Part shown: positions 16,673 to 25,636 of the stretch, piece by piece
Position numbering within the stretch: the first letter of the stretch is position 1
Layout of the letters: each line of letters starts with the position of its first letter
Source of the DNA: Streptomyces sp. BK208
GTDB lineage: Bacteria > Actinomycetota > Actinomycetes > Streptomycetales > Streptomycetaceae
Length of the DNA stretch: 64,000 bases
Assembly (NCBI RefSeq): GCF_004364245.1
Contig: NZ_SOAV01000006.1
Coordinates: 186,001 to 250,000 of the forward strand
Reading direction: 5' to 3'
Notes under the pieces: generated by a model
What the model saw: the letters and a program-made list of their open reading frames with translations, nothing else
The model's database searches: none
Told to the model about the DNA's origin: nothing
Position numbers and translations under genes: made by a program

Positions 16673-18602
16673 CGATGACCTCCTTCAGGACGGTGGCGAG
16701 CTGTTCCGCCTTGAACGGCATGCCGTTGACCTGGTTGTACGACTGGGCGTCGACCAGGTACTTCGCCCGGACGAGGGTGGCGAGCTGACCGAGGTTCATC
16801 TCGGGGACCACCACCTTGTCGTACCGCTTCAGCACGGTCCCGAGATTGCGCGGGAAGGGGTTGAGGTGCCGCAGGTGCGCCTGGGCGATCTCCTGGCCCG
16901 CGGCGCGCAGCCGGCGCACGGCGGCGGTGATCGGCCCGTACGTGGAGCCCCAGCCCAGCACCAGCGTCCGCGCGCCGTCCGGGTCGTCGACCTCCAGCTC
17001 GGGGACGTCGATGCCGTCGATCTTGGCCTGGCGGGTGCGGACCATGAAGTCGTGGTTGGCCGGGTCGTACGAGATGTTCCCCGTGCCGTCCTGCTTCTCG
17101 ATGCCGCCGATCCGGTGCTCCAGACCGGGCGTGCCCGGCACCGCCCAGGGACGGGCGAGGGTGTGCGGGTCGCGCTTGTACGGCCAGAACACCTCGGTGC
17201 CGTCGTCCAGGGTGTGGTTCGGTCCCTGTGCGAACCGCACCGCCAGGTCCGGCAGTTCGTCCGGCTCGGGGATGCGCCACGGCTCCGACCCGTTGGCGAG
17301 GTAGCCGTCGGAGAGGAGGAAGACCGGCGTCCGGTACGTCAGCGCGATCCGGGCCGCCTCCAGGGCGGCGTCGAAGCAGTCGGCCGGGGTGCGCGGGGCG
17401 ACGACCGGGACCGGCGCCTCGCCGTTGCGCCCGTACATCGCCTGCAGCAGGTCGGCCTGCTCCGTCTTGGTCGGCAGACCCGTGGAAGGGCCGCCGCGCT
17501 GGATGTCCACCACCAGCAGCGGCAGCTCCAGGCTCACCGCGAGCCCGATCGTCTCGCTCTTGAGCGCCACACCCGGACCGCTCGTCGTCGTCACCGCCAG
17601 GGAGCCGCCGAAGGCCGCGCCGAGCGCCGCGCCGATCCCGGCGATCTCGTCCTCGGCCTGGAAGGTCCGCACGCCGAAGTTCTTGTGCCTGGAGAGCTCG
17701 TGCAGGATGTCCGAGGCCGGGGTGATCGGGTACGAGCCGAGGAAGAGCGGTAGGTCCGCCTGCCGGGACGCGGCGACCAGGCCGTAGGACAGGGCGAGGT
17801 TCCCGGAGATGTTGCGGTAGGTGCCGGGCGGGAACGCCGTCGCCGCCGGTGCCACCTCGTAGGAGACCGCGAAGTCCTCCGTGGTCTCCCCGAAGTTCCA
17901 GCCCGCCCGGTAGGCCGCGATGTTGGCCGCGGCGATGTCGGGCTTCTTCGCGAACTTCGACTTCAGGAACTTCTCCGTGCCCTCGGTGGGCCGGTGGTAC
18001 ATCCAGCTCAGCAGCCCGAGCGCGAACATGTTCTTGCTGCGCTCGGCCTCCTTGCGGCTGAGGTCGAACTCCTTGAGCGCCTCGACGGTCAGGGTGGTCA
18101 GCGGCACCGGATGCAGGTGGTAGCCGTCGAGGGACCCGTCCTCCAGCGGGGAGGTGTCGTAACCGACCTTCTGCATCGCCCGCTTGGTGAACTCGTCCGT
18201 GTTGACGATGATCTCCGCGCCGCGCGGCAGGTCGCCGACGTTGGCCTTCAGCGCGGCCGGGTTCATCGCCACCAGCACGTTCGGGGCGTCGCCCGGCGTG
18301 AGGATGTCGTGGTCGGCGAAGTGCAGCTGGAAGGAGGAGACGCCCGGCAGGGTGCCGGCGGGTGCCCGGATCTCGGCCGGGAAGTTCGGCAGCGTCGACA
18401 GATCGTTGCCGAACGAGGCCGTTTCCGAGGTGAAACGGTCGCCGGTGAGCTGCATACCGTCGCCCGAGTCACCCGCGAACCTGATGATCACCCGGTCCAG
18501 CCGGCGGACGTCCTTGGCTCCGGCCGGTTTGCGCTGCGCTCCCACGACGGTCTCGTCGGTTCCGTCGGTCTGCTCCGCTGGGCTGCTGACCTGGCTGGTC
18601 AC
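16665..18602 (-). CDS. korA: 2-oxoacid (2-oxoglutarate):ferredoxin oxidoreductase alpha-gamma fusion subunit
   Basis: This 645-residue protein starts at GTG after GGGAGG. Residues about 36-235 are the gamma domain (RVIIRFAGDSGDGMQLTG and PNVLVAMNPAALKANV). Residues about 265-645 are the alpha domain with GSYPITPASDILHEL, FQAEDEIAGIGAALGA and TSGPGVALKSETIGLAV, plus a C-terminal core VLGWGSTYGP. Gamma-alpha fusion is usual for actinobacterial KorA. It pairs with KorB to move electrons from 2-oxoglutarate to ferredoxin. It lies upstream of korB and close to a two-component system and a complex I operon that lacks its NADH module, so reduced ferredoxin may be used there. The 268-base space to 18870 holds only the korA promoter region. 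Confidence 0.93.
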
Positions 18603-18870
18603 TTGCTGGACCTCCCTCGGGACGGCTGTCCGGGGACTGGTCTTCCACCGACCGTCCCAGGATCAACCCTACGTCCGCGCACCGTGACTTCCGGTGGACA
18701 TTCGCATGATGGACACGACATCGAGAAGTCCGCGGCCCGGGAACCGCACGGCTTCCCCGGCCCCCGGCACCGGCAGGGGCGCACCCCCGCCAGCACCGGT
18801 CTCTCATTCGTCCGGACGAGCGTCCACACCGCCGAACCGGCCCGTGCTCCCGAGGCGTGGTCCGCCCGTC

Positions 18871-19530
18871 TCAGGAATTGAGATACGTGAGCACCGCGAG
18901 CACCCTGCGGTGATCACCGTCGCTCGGGGACAGCCCCAGCTTCATGAAGATGTTGCTGACGTGCTTCTCGACGGCCCCGTCGCTCACCACGAGCTGACGG
19001 GCGATCGCCGAGTTCGTCCGGCCCTCGGCCATGAGCCCGAGCACCTCCCGCTCCCTCGGGGTGAGCCCCGCCAGCACGTCCTGCTTGCGGCTGCGTCCCA
19101 GCAGCTGGGCGACCACCTCCGGGTCCAGGGCCGTACCGCCCTGTGCCACGCGCACGACCGCGTCCACGAACTCCCGCACCTCGGCCACCCGGTCCTTGAG
19201 CAGGTAGCCGACGCCGCGACTGGAGCCGGCCAGCAGCTCCGTCGCGTACCGCTCCTCCACGTACTGGGACAGCACCAGCACGCCGAGACCGGGATGCGCC
19301 TTGCGCAGCCGCACCGAGGCCCGCACCCCCTCGTCGGTGTGCGTCGGCGGCATCCGTACGTCCGCCACCACCACGTCCGGCAGCTCGCCCTGCGCGTCCA
19401 GCTCGGTGATGGTCTTCACCAGCGCCTCACCGTCCCCGACACCGGCGACGACCTCGTGCCCGCGGTCGGTCAGCAACCGGGTCAGCCCCTCTCGGAGCAG
19501 CACTGAATCCTCGGCGATGACCACCCGCAC
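18871..19530 (-). CDS. NarL/FixJ-family response regulator
   Basis: This is 219 residues from a GTG preceded by GGAGGACAGG. In-frame sequence upstream of it is low-complexity and not credible coding. The receiver domain (1-120) has the acidic pocket ED (E7, D8), phosphoacceptor D57 in VVVADVRMPP and K112 in YLLKD. The LuxR-type helix-turn-helix occupies about 153-212 (LTPREREVLGLMAEGRTNSA then VEKHVSNIFMKLGL). It is read in the same direction as, and downstream of, two histidine kinases and is their probable partner. The receiver is of the type that activates by dimerisation after phosphorylation. Target genes are likely the neighbouring kor and nuo operons, which is inference from position. 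Confidence 0.92.
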   Translation of the reverse strand: MRVVIAEDSVLLREGLTRLLTDRGHEVVAGVGDGEALVKTITELDAQGELPDVVVADVRMPPTHTDEGVRASVRLRKAHPGLGVLVLSQYVEERYATELLAGSSRGVGYLLKDRVAEVREFVDAVVRVAQGGTALDPEVVAQLLGRSRKQDVLAGLTPREREVLGLMAEGRTNSAIARQLVVSDGAVEKHVSNIFMKLGLSPSDGDHRRVLAVLTYLNS

Positions 19531-20076
19531 CCTGTCCTCCACGATCCTCGGCCCCCCACAGCCCGTGCACCTCACGGTCCGCGCGGCCCACGCCGCGTCC
19601 ACAGACCGTCCGTGCGACGGGTCCAGCATTCCAGTAATCGGGGCCGGGCGCCGACAGGCAGCGGAAAGGGACGGGAAGTCCGCCTGCGAACCGGCCCCGA
19701 TCCGGACGACGCCCGGCGACCGGCTGCCCGATCCCGCCGGGGCGGTCCCGCCACCCGGCCCACCCGGTCCCGCTGCCCGGCCCCGCCACCCGGCCCATCC
19801 GGTCCCGCTGCCCGGCTCCGTCGCGCGGCTCTCACACGCGGCTGGGCCACCCGGCCTCCGCGCCCCGGCCCTGTCTCGGCCGACCCCGGCCTCCCGGCCC
19901 CGTCGGCCCCCGTCGACCCCTGTCGGCCGCACCGTCGGCCCGCCCCGCTGGCCCGGTCCCGCCGTCCCGGTCCCGTCGGCCTGGGGGAGGAGGCCGGGTG
20001 GACCGGGCGGGCGGCGGACGACGGCACGTGCGCCCGGCCCGGGGTCGGCACCGGGCCGGGCGCAGCGCGTCGCGGA
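19531..20076. other. 545-base gap of low-complexity sequence
   Basis: Between the response regulator and its kinase there is no credible gene. The stretch is Pro/Arg-codon-like GC-rich sequence with a two-copy 35-bp tandem repeat (19750-19784 and 19785-19819, two mismatches, starting GCCACCCGGCCCACCCGGTC). The regulator promoter may lie between about 19531 and 19620. Confidence 0.7.
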
Positions 20077-21444
20077 TCAGCGGGTGAGCGGCTCGTTCCG
20101 CCACGGCAGCTCCGCCGTGATCCGCGTCGGCCCGCCGGCCGGCGAGTCCACCACGAGGATTCCGTCCACCGCGTCGAGCCGCTCCGCCAGACCGGCCAGC
20201 CCGGACCCGGCCGACGCGTTCGCACCGCCCACGCCGTTGTCCACGACCTGGAGCATCAGCCGGTTCTCCACCCGCCACACCTCCACGGCGGCCGACGTGG
20301 CCCGCGCGTGCTTGCTGATGTTCTGGAGCAGCTCAGAGACCGTGAAGTAGGCGATGCCCTCGATCGCCGACGCCGGCCGCTCGGCCAGATCGACCTCGAC
20401 CCGCACCGGCACCGTGCAGCGGGAGGCGACCGAGGAGAGGGCCGCGTCCAGACCCCGGTCGGTCAGGACCGCGGGGTGGATGCCGCGGGCCAGGTCCCGC
20501 AGCTCCTGGAGCGCCGTCTTCACCTCGCCGTGCGCCTCGTCCACCATGACGGCCGCGGCCCGGGGGTCCTCCTTGAGCTTCTCCTTGGCCAGTCCCAGGT
20601 CCATGGCGAGGCTGACCAGCCGGGCCTGTGCCCCGTCGTGCAGGTCGCGCTCGATGCGCCGCAGGTCGGCCGCGGCCGTGTCGACCACGACCCCCCGGTC
20701 CGACTCCAGCTCCACGACCCGCGTCGCCAGCCGGGACGGCCCCAGCAGCCCGTGCACCATGACCCGGTCCACCGTCGTCAGCCCGCGCACCAGCCACGGC
20801 GTCGCCAGCGTGAACAGCAGCCCGACCAGGGACGTCACGGTGATCTCGAAGGGGTTGTCCAGGTAGATCCGGTGCGTCTCGTCGCCGTACAGCTGGAGCC
20901 CGTCCTGGCCCGCGTACATCGGGAACACCCAGAACCACAGCGGGTAGGTCAGCATCGCCCACCCCACGGCCCAGACGTTCAGGGCGATGACGAAGGAGAA
21001 CACCGACCACGGGAACTGCAGCAGCGCGTACAGCAGGCTCCGCCAGGAGGCGCCGCTCTTGAGCACCGCCCCCATCCAGCCCATCGCGCCCTGCTTCTTC
21101 AGCCGCAGCGGCTCCGGGTCGGACACCCGCAGCCCCAGCAGCGCACGGGCCCGGGCCCGCTCCATCGCCCCGAAGCCCCGGCACCCGGCGAGCGCCGCCG
21201 CCAGCACCGGCACCCCGAGGAACGTCACCAGCAGGCCCGCTCCCAGCGACACCATGGTGACGGCGTACGTGAAGAGCAGGATGCCGACCGGCAGACCCAC
21301 CAGGACGTAGCCGAACTCCCGCCAGCTGCGCGCCTCGAACGGTGCGCGCAGCCCGGCCGGCAGCCGGTGGCGCCGCGCTCCGGTGTCCCCGGGGAAGCCG
21401 GACCCGTCCCCGAGCCCGTAACTCTGTCCGTATTCCGTGGCCAT
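20077..21444 (-). CDS. NarL-partner sensor histidine kinase, paralogue 1
   Basis: This 455-residue protein has four to five hydrophobic helices in the first 225 residues (GYVLVGLPVGILLFTYAV, then SLLYALLQFPWSVFSFVIAL and following). A HisKA_3 dimerisation domain follows with phospho-acceptor H269 in RRIERDLHDGAQ. The ATPase domain has N-box SELLQNISKHA, G1 DNGVGG and G2 GSGLAGLAERL. It senses an unknown membrane or redox-linked cue and should phosphorylate the NarL-type regulator downstream. It is clearly paralogous to the kinase immediately upstream: the DHp and ATPase parts match almost throughout, and the sensory region diverges more. The gap to that gene is 112 bases. Confidence 0.92.
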   Translation of the reverse strand: MATEYGQSYGLGDGSGFPGDTGARRHRLPAGLRAPFEARSWREFGYVLVGLPVGILLFTYAVTMVSLGAGLLVTFLGVPVLAAALAGCRGFGAMERARARALLGLRVSDPEPLRLKKQGAMGWMGAVLKSGASWRSLLYALLQFPWSVFSFVIALNVWAVGWAMLTYPLWFWVFPMYAGQDGLQLYGDETHRIYLDNPFEITVTSLVGLLFTLATPWLVRGLTTVDRVMVHGLLGPSRLATRVVELESDRGVVVDTAAADLRRIERDLHDGAQARLVSLAMDLGLAKEKLKEDPRAAAVMVDEAHGEVKTALQELRDLARGIHPAVLTDRGLDAALSSVASRCTVPVRVEVDLAERPASAIEGIAYFTVSELLQNISKHARATSAAVEVWRVENRLMLQVVDNGVGGANASAGSGLAGLAERLDAVDGILVVDSPAGGPTRITAELPWRNEPLTR

Positions 21445-21556
21445 CGGTGCCGTCCTTCTCCTCGTCGCCTACGGCTGTGCTGTCGTGACTCCACCCTCCT
21501 CGACCGCGCCGTCCGGGCCAATGGAGCCCGTCGGCGTCCGGGAAGGGGGGTTTTCC

Positions 21557-22783
21557 CTACCTCCTGGGTGCGGAGCCGGCCGCGTCGGCCGCCGTGCGGT
21601 CGCGCCAGGGCAGCTCGGCCGTGATCGACGTCGGGCCGCCCTCCGGCGAGTCGACCACGAAGAGACCGTCGACGGCGGACAGCCGGTCGGCGAGACCCTT
21701 CATCCCCGTACCGCCGTCGAGGCGCGCGCCCCCGCGGCCGTCGTCCCCGACCTGTATGAGCAGCCGGTCGGACGACCGCCACACCTCCACGGAGGCCGAC
21801 CGCGCGGCGCTGTGCTTGCTGACGTTCTGGAGCAGCTCCGAGACCGTGAAGTAGGCGATGCCCTCGATGGCGGCCGCGGGGCGCTCCGTCAGGTCGACCG
21901 TCACCTTCACCGGCACGGTGCAGCGGGTGGCGACCGAGGAGAGGGCCGCGTCCAGACCCCGGTCGGTCAGGACGGCCGGGTGGATGCCGCGGGCCAGGTC
22001 CCGCAGCTCCTGCAGGGCCAGCTTCACCTCGCCGTGCGCCTCGTCGACCATGGCAGCCGCGGCGTCCGGGTCCTCCAGCAGCTTCTCCTTGGCCAGGCCG
22101 AGCCCCATGGCGAGGTTGACCAGGCGGGCCTGTGCCCCGTCGTGCAGGTCGCGCTCGATGCGCCGCAGGTCGGCCGCGGCCGTGTCGACGACGACGCCCC
22201 GGTCCGACTCCAGCTCGGCGATCCGCCGCTCCAGCCCGTCGGACGGGGACAGCAGCCCGCGCACCATCGCCCGGTCGGCGTTGGCCAGCGCGCGTGCGAT
22301 GAACGGCAGCACCGGCCACAGCACGAACAACGAGGTCAACGTGACGACGAAGGTGGCGACGCCCCAGGGGAACCGGATGACGTCGTACAGGACCGTGCGC
22401 CAGCCCACCGGGTCCTTCAAGGACATCCACAGATGTGCGAAGAAGCCGCGCCCGCCCTGCCGCGGCAGCGGGCTCGGCTCGTCCACCCGCACCCCGAGCA
22501 GCGCCCGGGCCCGGGCCCGCTCCAGCTTGCCCAACTGCCGGGCGCCCAGCAGCCCGGCCGCCAGCAGCGGCAGCCCGATCACCGTGACCGTCAGCCCGAT
22601 GCCGACGGACAGCATCGTCACGGCATAGACGAACCCGAGCAACGCCACCGGGAAGTTCGCCAGCAGGTGGGCGATCTCCTTCCAGGTGTGCCGGTCGTAG
22701 GCGAAACGGGCCGGCGGCAGGCGGTCGTCGGCCGCTGCGCCGGTGGTCCCGGCGGGGCTGGAGGTCGAGAGACGTTCGGTCAT
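21557..22783 (-). CDS. NarL-partner sensor histidine kinase, paralogue 2
   Basis: This is 408 residues from the ATG that opens MTERLSTSSP; the upstream in-frame ATG has no better ribosome site. The layout is the same as the downstream kinase: paired hydrophobic segments at about 44-82 and 125-165, DHp motif with H214 in RRIERDLHDGAQ, N-box SELLQNVSKHS and GGTGMKGLADRL. A tandem gene duplication gives two kinases for one regulator, so they may integrate two signals or form heterodimers. It is transcribed divergently from the nuo operon that begins at 22987, with a 203-base shared intergenic space, which places the signalling genes in reach of co-regulation with complex I. Confidence 0.9.
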   Translation of the reverse strand: MTERLSTSSPAGTTGAAADDRLPPARFAYDRHTWKEIAHLLANFPVALLGFVYAVTMLSVGIGLTVTVIGLPLLAAGLLGARQLGKLERARARALLGVRVDEPSPLPRQGGRGFFAHLWMSLKDPVGWRTVLYDVIRFPWGVATFVVTLTSLFVLWPVLPFIARALANADRAMVRGLLSPSDGLERRIAELESDRGVVVDTAAADLRRIERDLHDGAQARLVNLAMGLGLAKEKLLEDPDAAAAMVDEAHGEVKLALQELRDLARGIHPAVLTDRGLDAALSSVATRCTVPVKVTVDLTERPAAAIEGIAYFTVSELLQNVSKHSAARSASVEVWRSSDRLLIQVGDDGRGGARLDGGTGMKGLADRLSAVDGLFVVDSPEGGPTSITAELPWRDRTAADAAGSAPRR

Positions 22784-22884
22784 ACCCGTCAGCGTGCCGT
22801 GCGGCGCGGTGCCGCGCCATGAGGGGGACCGCCGCAACGCACTGAGGAAAACCCCACCCCGCGTCCTCCCGTACGACGGGCTGC

Positions 22885-22912
22885 TTACCGTCTCTTTATC
22901 AGGCTCTAGACT
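22885..22912 (+). promoter_or_regulatory. Probable vegetative-type promoter of the nuo operon
   Basis: TTACCG, 16 bases, TAGACT resembles a HrdB-class promoter. It lies 75 bases upstream of the nuoA GTG start, in an AT-richer patch (TCTCTTTATCAGGCTC) that stands out in this sequence. Confidence 0.5.
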
Positions 22913-22986
22913 CCCGTGCGTACAGATCGTCGGACGGCAGCGTTCATGACGGTCACGACGTTCACGACAGGGAGCGAGGGGCGCAC

Positions 22987-23427
22987 GTGCCGGACCCGAC
23001 CGCCGGCGGCGCGACCGCCGGCGCCGTGACCACCGCCGACGCCACCGTCGGGCTCGCCGCGGACTATTTCCGGTCCTATTCGGTCGTCGGCCTGCTCGCC
23101 GTCGTGGGGGTGCTCTTCGTCGCCGTCGCCTTCGGCGCGGGGCGCCTGCTGCGGCCGGTGGTCCCGACCCCCGAGAAGCTGCTCACCTACGAGTGCGGCG
23201 TCGACCCCGTCGGAGAGGGCTGGGCCCACACCCAGGTCCGCTACTACGTCTACGCGTTCCTCTACGTCGTCTTCGCGGTCGACTCGATCTTCCTCTTCCC
23301 CTGGGCGACGGTCTTCGCCGACCCTGGTTACGGCGCCACGACCCTCGTGGAGATGTTCGTCTTCCTCGGGTTCCTCGCCGTGGGCCTGTTGTACGCATAC
23401 AAGAAGGGCGTCCTGTCATGGACGTGA
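22987..23427 (+). CDS. nuoA: NADH-quinone oxidoreductase subunit A (second complex I operon)
   Basis: This 146-residue membrane subunit has a GTG start after GGGAGCGAGG. A 25-residue Ala/Thr-rich leader precedes the first helix (VVGLLAVVGVLFVAVAFGA). Family motifs LLTYECGVDPVGEGW and QVRYYVYAFLYVVFAVDSIFL are intact, including the conserved Cys and acidic residues near the quinone-site loop. Three helices place it at the junction of membrane and peripheral arms of complex I. It overlaps nuoB by 10 bases. This is the first of ten nuo genes lacking D, E, F and G, the pattern of the extra complex I of streptomycetes. Confidence 0.95.
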   Translation: MPDPTAGGATAGAVTTADATVGLAADYFRSYSVVGLLAVVGVLFVAVAFGAGRLLRPVVPTPEKLLTYECGVDPVGEGWAHTQVRYYVYAFLYVVFAVDSIFLFPWATVFADPGYGATTLVEMFVFLGFLAVGLLYAYKKGVLSWT

Positions 23428-24056
23428 ACCCCTCCGAGTCCGCACCCGCTTCCGCTTCCGCACCGGTGCCGCTGCCCGAGCCCAAGCGGCTTGGCACGCT
23501 CGCACGCCTCGCCCCGGAGCCGATGAAGGTCGTCCTGAACTGGGGCCGCCGCTACTCGCTCTGGGTCTTCAACTTCGGCCTCGCCTGCTGCGCGATCGAG
23601 TTCATCGCCGCGTCGATGGCCCGCCACGACTTCATCCGGCTCGGCGTCATCCCGTTCGCACCCGGCCCCCGCCAGGCCGACCTGATGGTCGTCTCCGGCA
23701 CGGTGACCGACAAGATGGCGCCGGCCGTCAAGCGCCTGTACGAGCAGATGCCCGAGCCGAAGTACGTCATCTCCTTCGGCGCCTGCTCGAACTGCGGCGG
23801 CCCCTACTGGGACTCCTACTCCGTGACGAAGGGCGTCGACCAGATCATCCCCGTCGACGTCTACGTGCCCGGCTGCCCGCCGCGCCCCGAGGCGCTGCTC
23901 CAGGGCATCCTCAAGCTCCAGGAGAAGATCGCGCGGGAGTCCCTGGGGGAGCGGTACGGCACGTCGCCGCGGCCCTCGACGGCCGCGCTGCGAAGCGACC
24001 TGGTGCGACCGCCGGCCCCGCCCTCCGGCACGGGCGACGCGGGGGAGGGACGATGA
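23418..24056 (+). CDS. nuoB: NADH-quinone oxidoreductase subunit B, N2 cluster carrier
   Basis: The protein has 212 residues; the ATG lies inside the nuoA end. The four ligands of the terminal [4Fe-4S] cluster N2 are present: C57 and C58 (LACCAIEF), C123 (GACSNCGG) and C153 (VPGCPPRPEAL). It hands electrons to quinone at the interface with NuoD in normal complex I, yet no nuoD gene is in this operon, so it must borrow NuoD from elsewhere or work in a modified assembly. The N-terminal 25 residues and C-terminal 25 residues are disordered Pro/Ser-rich extensions. The next start (nuoC ATG) overlaps its stop by four bases. Confidence 0.95.
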   Translation: MDVNPSESAPASASAPVPLPEPKRLGTLARLAPEPMKVVLNWGRRYSLWVFNFGLACCAIEFIAASMARHDFIRLGVIPFAPGPRQADLMVVSGTVTDKMAPAVKRLYEQMPEPKYVISFGACSNCGGPYWDSYSVTKGVDQIIPVDVYVPGCPPRPEALLQGILKLQEKIARESLGERYGTSPRPSTAALRSDLVRPPAPPSGTGDAGEGR

Positions 24057-25636
24057 GCGCGGTCGGCTGGCTGCCCGCCGGCGCCGAGGAACTCTTCGGC
24101 ACGGACGCCACGGCGGAGGAGTCCTACGACCTCCTGACCGTCGACGTGCCGCCCGGGTCCTGGATCACCGCCCTGGAGACGGCGCGGGACCGGCTGGGCT
24201 GCACCTACTTCGACTGGCTGAGCGCGGTCGACGAACCGGGCACCGGCTTCCGCGTCGCGGCACACGTCGCCGCGCTGGGACCGGTACGCCGGCTGCTGCT
24301 GCGTACGACCGTCCCGCACGAGGCTCCGGTCCTGCCCACCGCCGTCGGGGTGTACGCCGGCGCGGCCTGGCACGAGCGCGAGACGCACGAGATGTTCGGC
24401 GTCGTCTTCGCGGACCATCCCGGCCTCGGCCACCTGCTCCTGCCGGAGGGCTTCGAGGGCCACCCGCTGCGCAAGGACTTCGTCCTGGCCGCCCGCGTCG
24501 CCAAGGCCTGGCCCGGCGCCAAGGAACCCGGCGAGTCCGACCACGGCGGGCCCCGGCGACGCCAGATGCTGCCGCCGGGCGTCCCCGACCCCAACGAGTG
24601 GGGCCCGCTCAAGGGCCAGCTCCCGCCCGCCCCGGCCCGCCCGGCCCGAGGTGCGGGACGTGCGGCGGGGGAGCGCCCGGCCCGCGCGGCGGGCGAACGC
24701 CCGGCCAGGCGGACCCGGACGGCCGCCGAGGGCTCCGTCGGTCAGCGGACGGAGTCGCCCGGCACCGACACCCCGGCCGCTCCGCGCCGCTCCCGTACGA
24801 CGGCCGAGGGCTCGGTCGGCCAGGGCTCTCCCGGCATCGGGGCGACGGCCGCCCCGGCGCCGCGGCGGTCGCGCAGCGCGAGCCAGGGCTCCGCGTCCCA
24901 GCGAGCGGCCGGCCCGACGGACGGACCCACCCCCGCGGCCACCCCCGGCTCCACCGCCGACTCCGCGACGGACGGGCCCACTCCCGGCTCCACCGCCGAC
25001 TCCGATCCCGGAGCGCAGCAGGACGCCGACGGTTCCGGCGCCGCGCCCGCGGGTGGGGCACCCCGTACCGACCCCGGCCCGGCACCGCGGCGGGACCGGT
25101 CGGCCGGTACCGCGGGACCCCGGCGGAGCCGGAGCGCGTCCCAGGGCTCGGCGAGCCAGCGGGACGCCTCCGAGGCCGGGCAGCGGGACGGAGAGGACGC
25201 CGACCGCGCCCCAGGGGACCGCGGCGACACCGGCGCCGTGTCCCCGCCCGCCGGGGAACGGGCCCCGAAACCGGCGCCCGCCGCACCGCGCAGCCCGGAC
25301 GCCCCGTGGCACCACGCCCGCCCGGCGTTCGACGAACCCGAGGCTCCTGGGGGAACGGACGCCTCCCAGGAGGCCGCCATTCCCCAGGAGACGCAGGCCT
25401 CGCAGGAGGAGGACGCCACCCGGGAGGCGGACGTCTCCCGCGGGCCCGGCACCTCCGGTGACGGCGACACCCCCGCTGACCGGAACTCCCACGACGACCC
25501 GAACTCCCACAACGACCGGGACCGCTCCGAAGACGGCGACGCCCCCGAAGACGGCGACGCCCCCGAAGACGGCGACGCCCGCGAAGACGGCGGCTCCCCC
25601 CGCCGTCCCCCGAACCCTCCAGGAGGCCCGCAGTGA
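24053..25636 (+). CDS. nuoC: NADH-quinone oxidoreductase subunit C with long repetitive disordered tail
   Basis: This 527-residue protein starts at ATG in an ATGA overlap with nuoB. Residues 1-190 are a complete 30-kDa subunit, with WHERETHEMFG (106-116) and LLPEGFEGHPLRKDF (129-143). A canonical NuoC would end about there. The remaining 330 residues are Pro/Ala/Ser/Gly/charged, with four copies of an RRSRSASQGSASQ-like motif and four EDGDAP units near the end. No hydrophobic segment or known domain is seen in the tail. NuoC contacts NuoD in the peripheral arm; since nuoD is missing here, the tail could tether a replacement partner. That is speculative. Confidence 0.92.
   Translation: MSAVGWLPAGAEELFGTDATAEESYDLLTVDVPPGSWITALETARDRLGCTYFDWLSAVDEPGTGFRVAAHVAALGPVRRLLLRTTVPHEAPVLPTAVGVYAGAAWHERETHEMFGVVFADHPGLGHLLLPEGFEGHPLRKDFVLAARVAKAWPGAKEPGESDHGGPRRRQMLPPGVPDPNEWGPLKGQLPPAPARPARGAGRAAGERPARAAGERPARRTRTAAEGSVGQRTESPGTDTPAAPRRSRTTAEGSVGQGSPGIGATAAPAPRRSRSASQGSASQRAAGPTDGPTPAATPGSTADSATDGPTPGSTADSDPGAQQDADGSGAAPAGGAPRTDPGPAPRRDRSAGTAGPRRSRSASQGSASQRDASEAGQRDGEDADRAPGDRGDTGAVSPPAGERAPKPAPAAPRSPDAPWHHARPAFDEPEAPGGTDASQEAAIPQETQASQEEDATREADVSRGPGTSGDGDTPADRNSHDDPNSHNDRDRSEDGDAPEDGDAPEDGDAREDGGSPRRPPNPPGGPQ
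25529..25600 (+). repeat. Four in-frame 18-bp repeats in the nuoC tail
   Basis: Units of GAAGACGGCGACGCCCCC start at 25529, 25547, 25565 and 25583. The first two are identical, the third differs by one base and the fourth is degenerate. They encode EDGDAP blocks at the acidic end of the NuoC extension. Confidence 0.9.

Noticed and set aside
25529..25600. 18-base repeats near nuoH as iterons of an origin
   Set aside because: They are in frame within the NuoC tail, are not AT-rich and lack any replication gene nearby.
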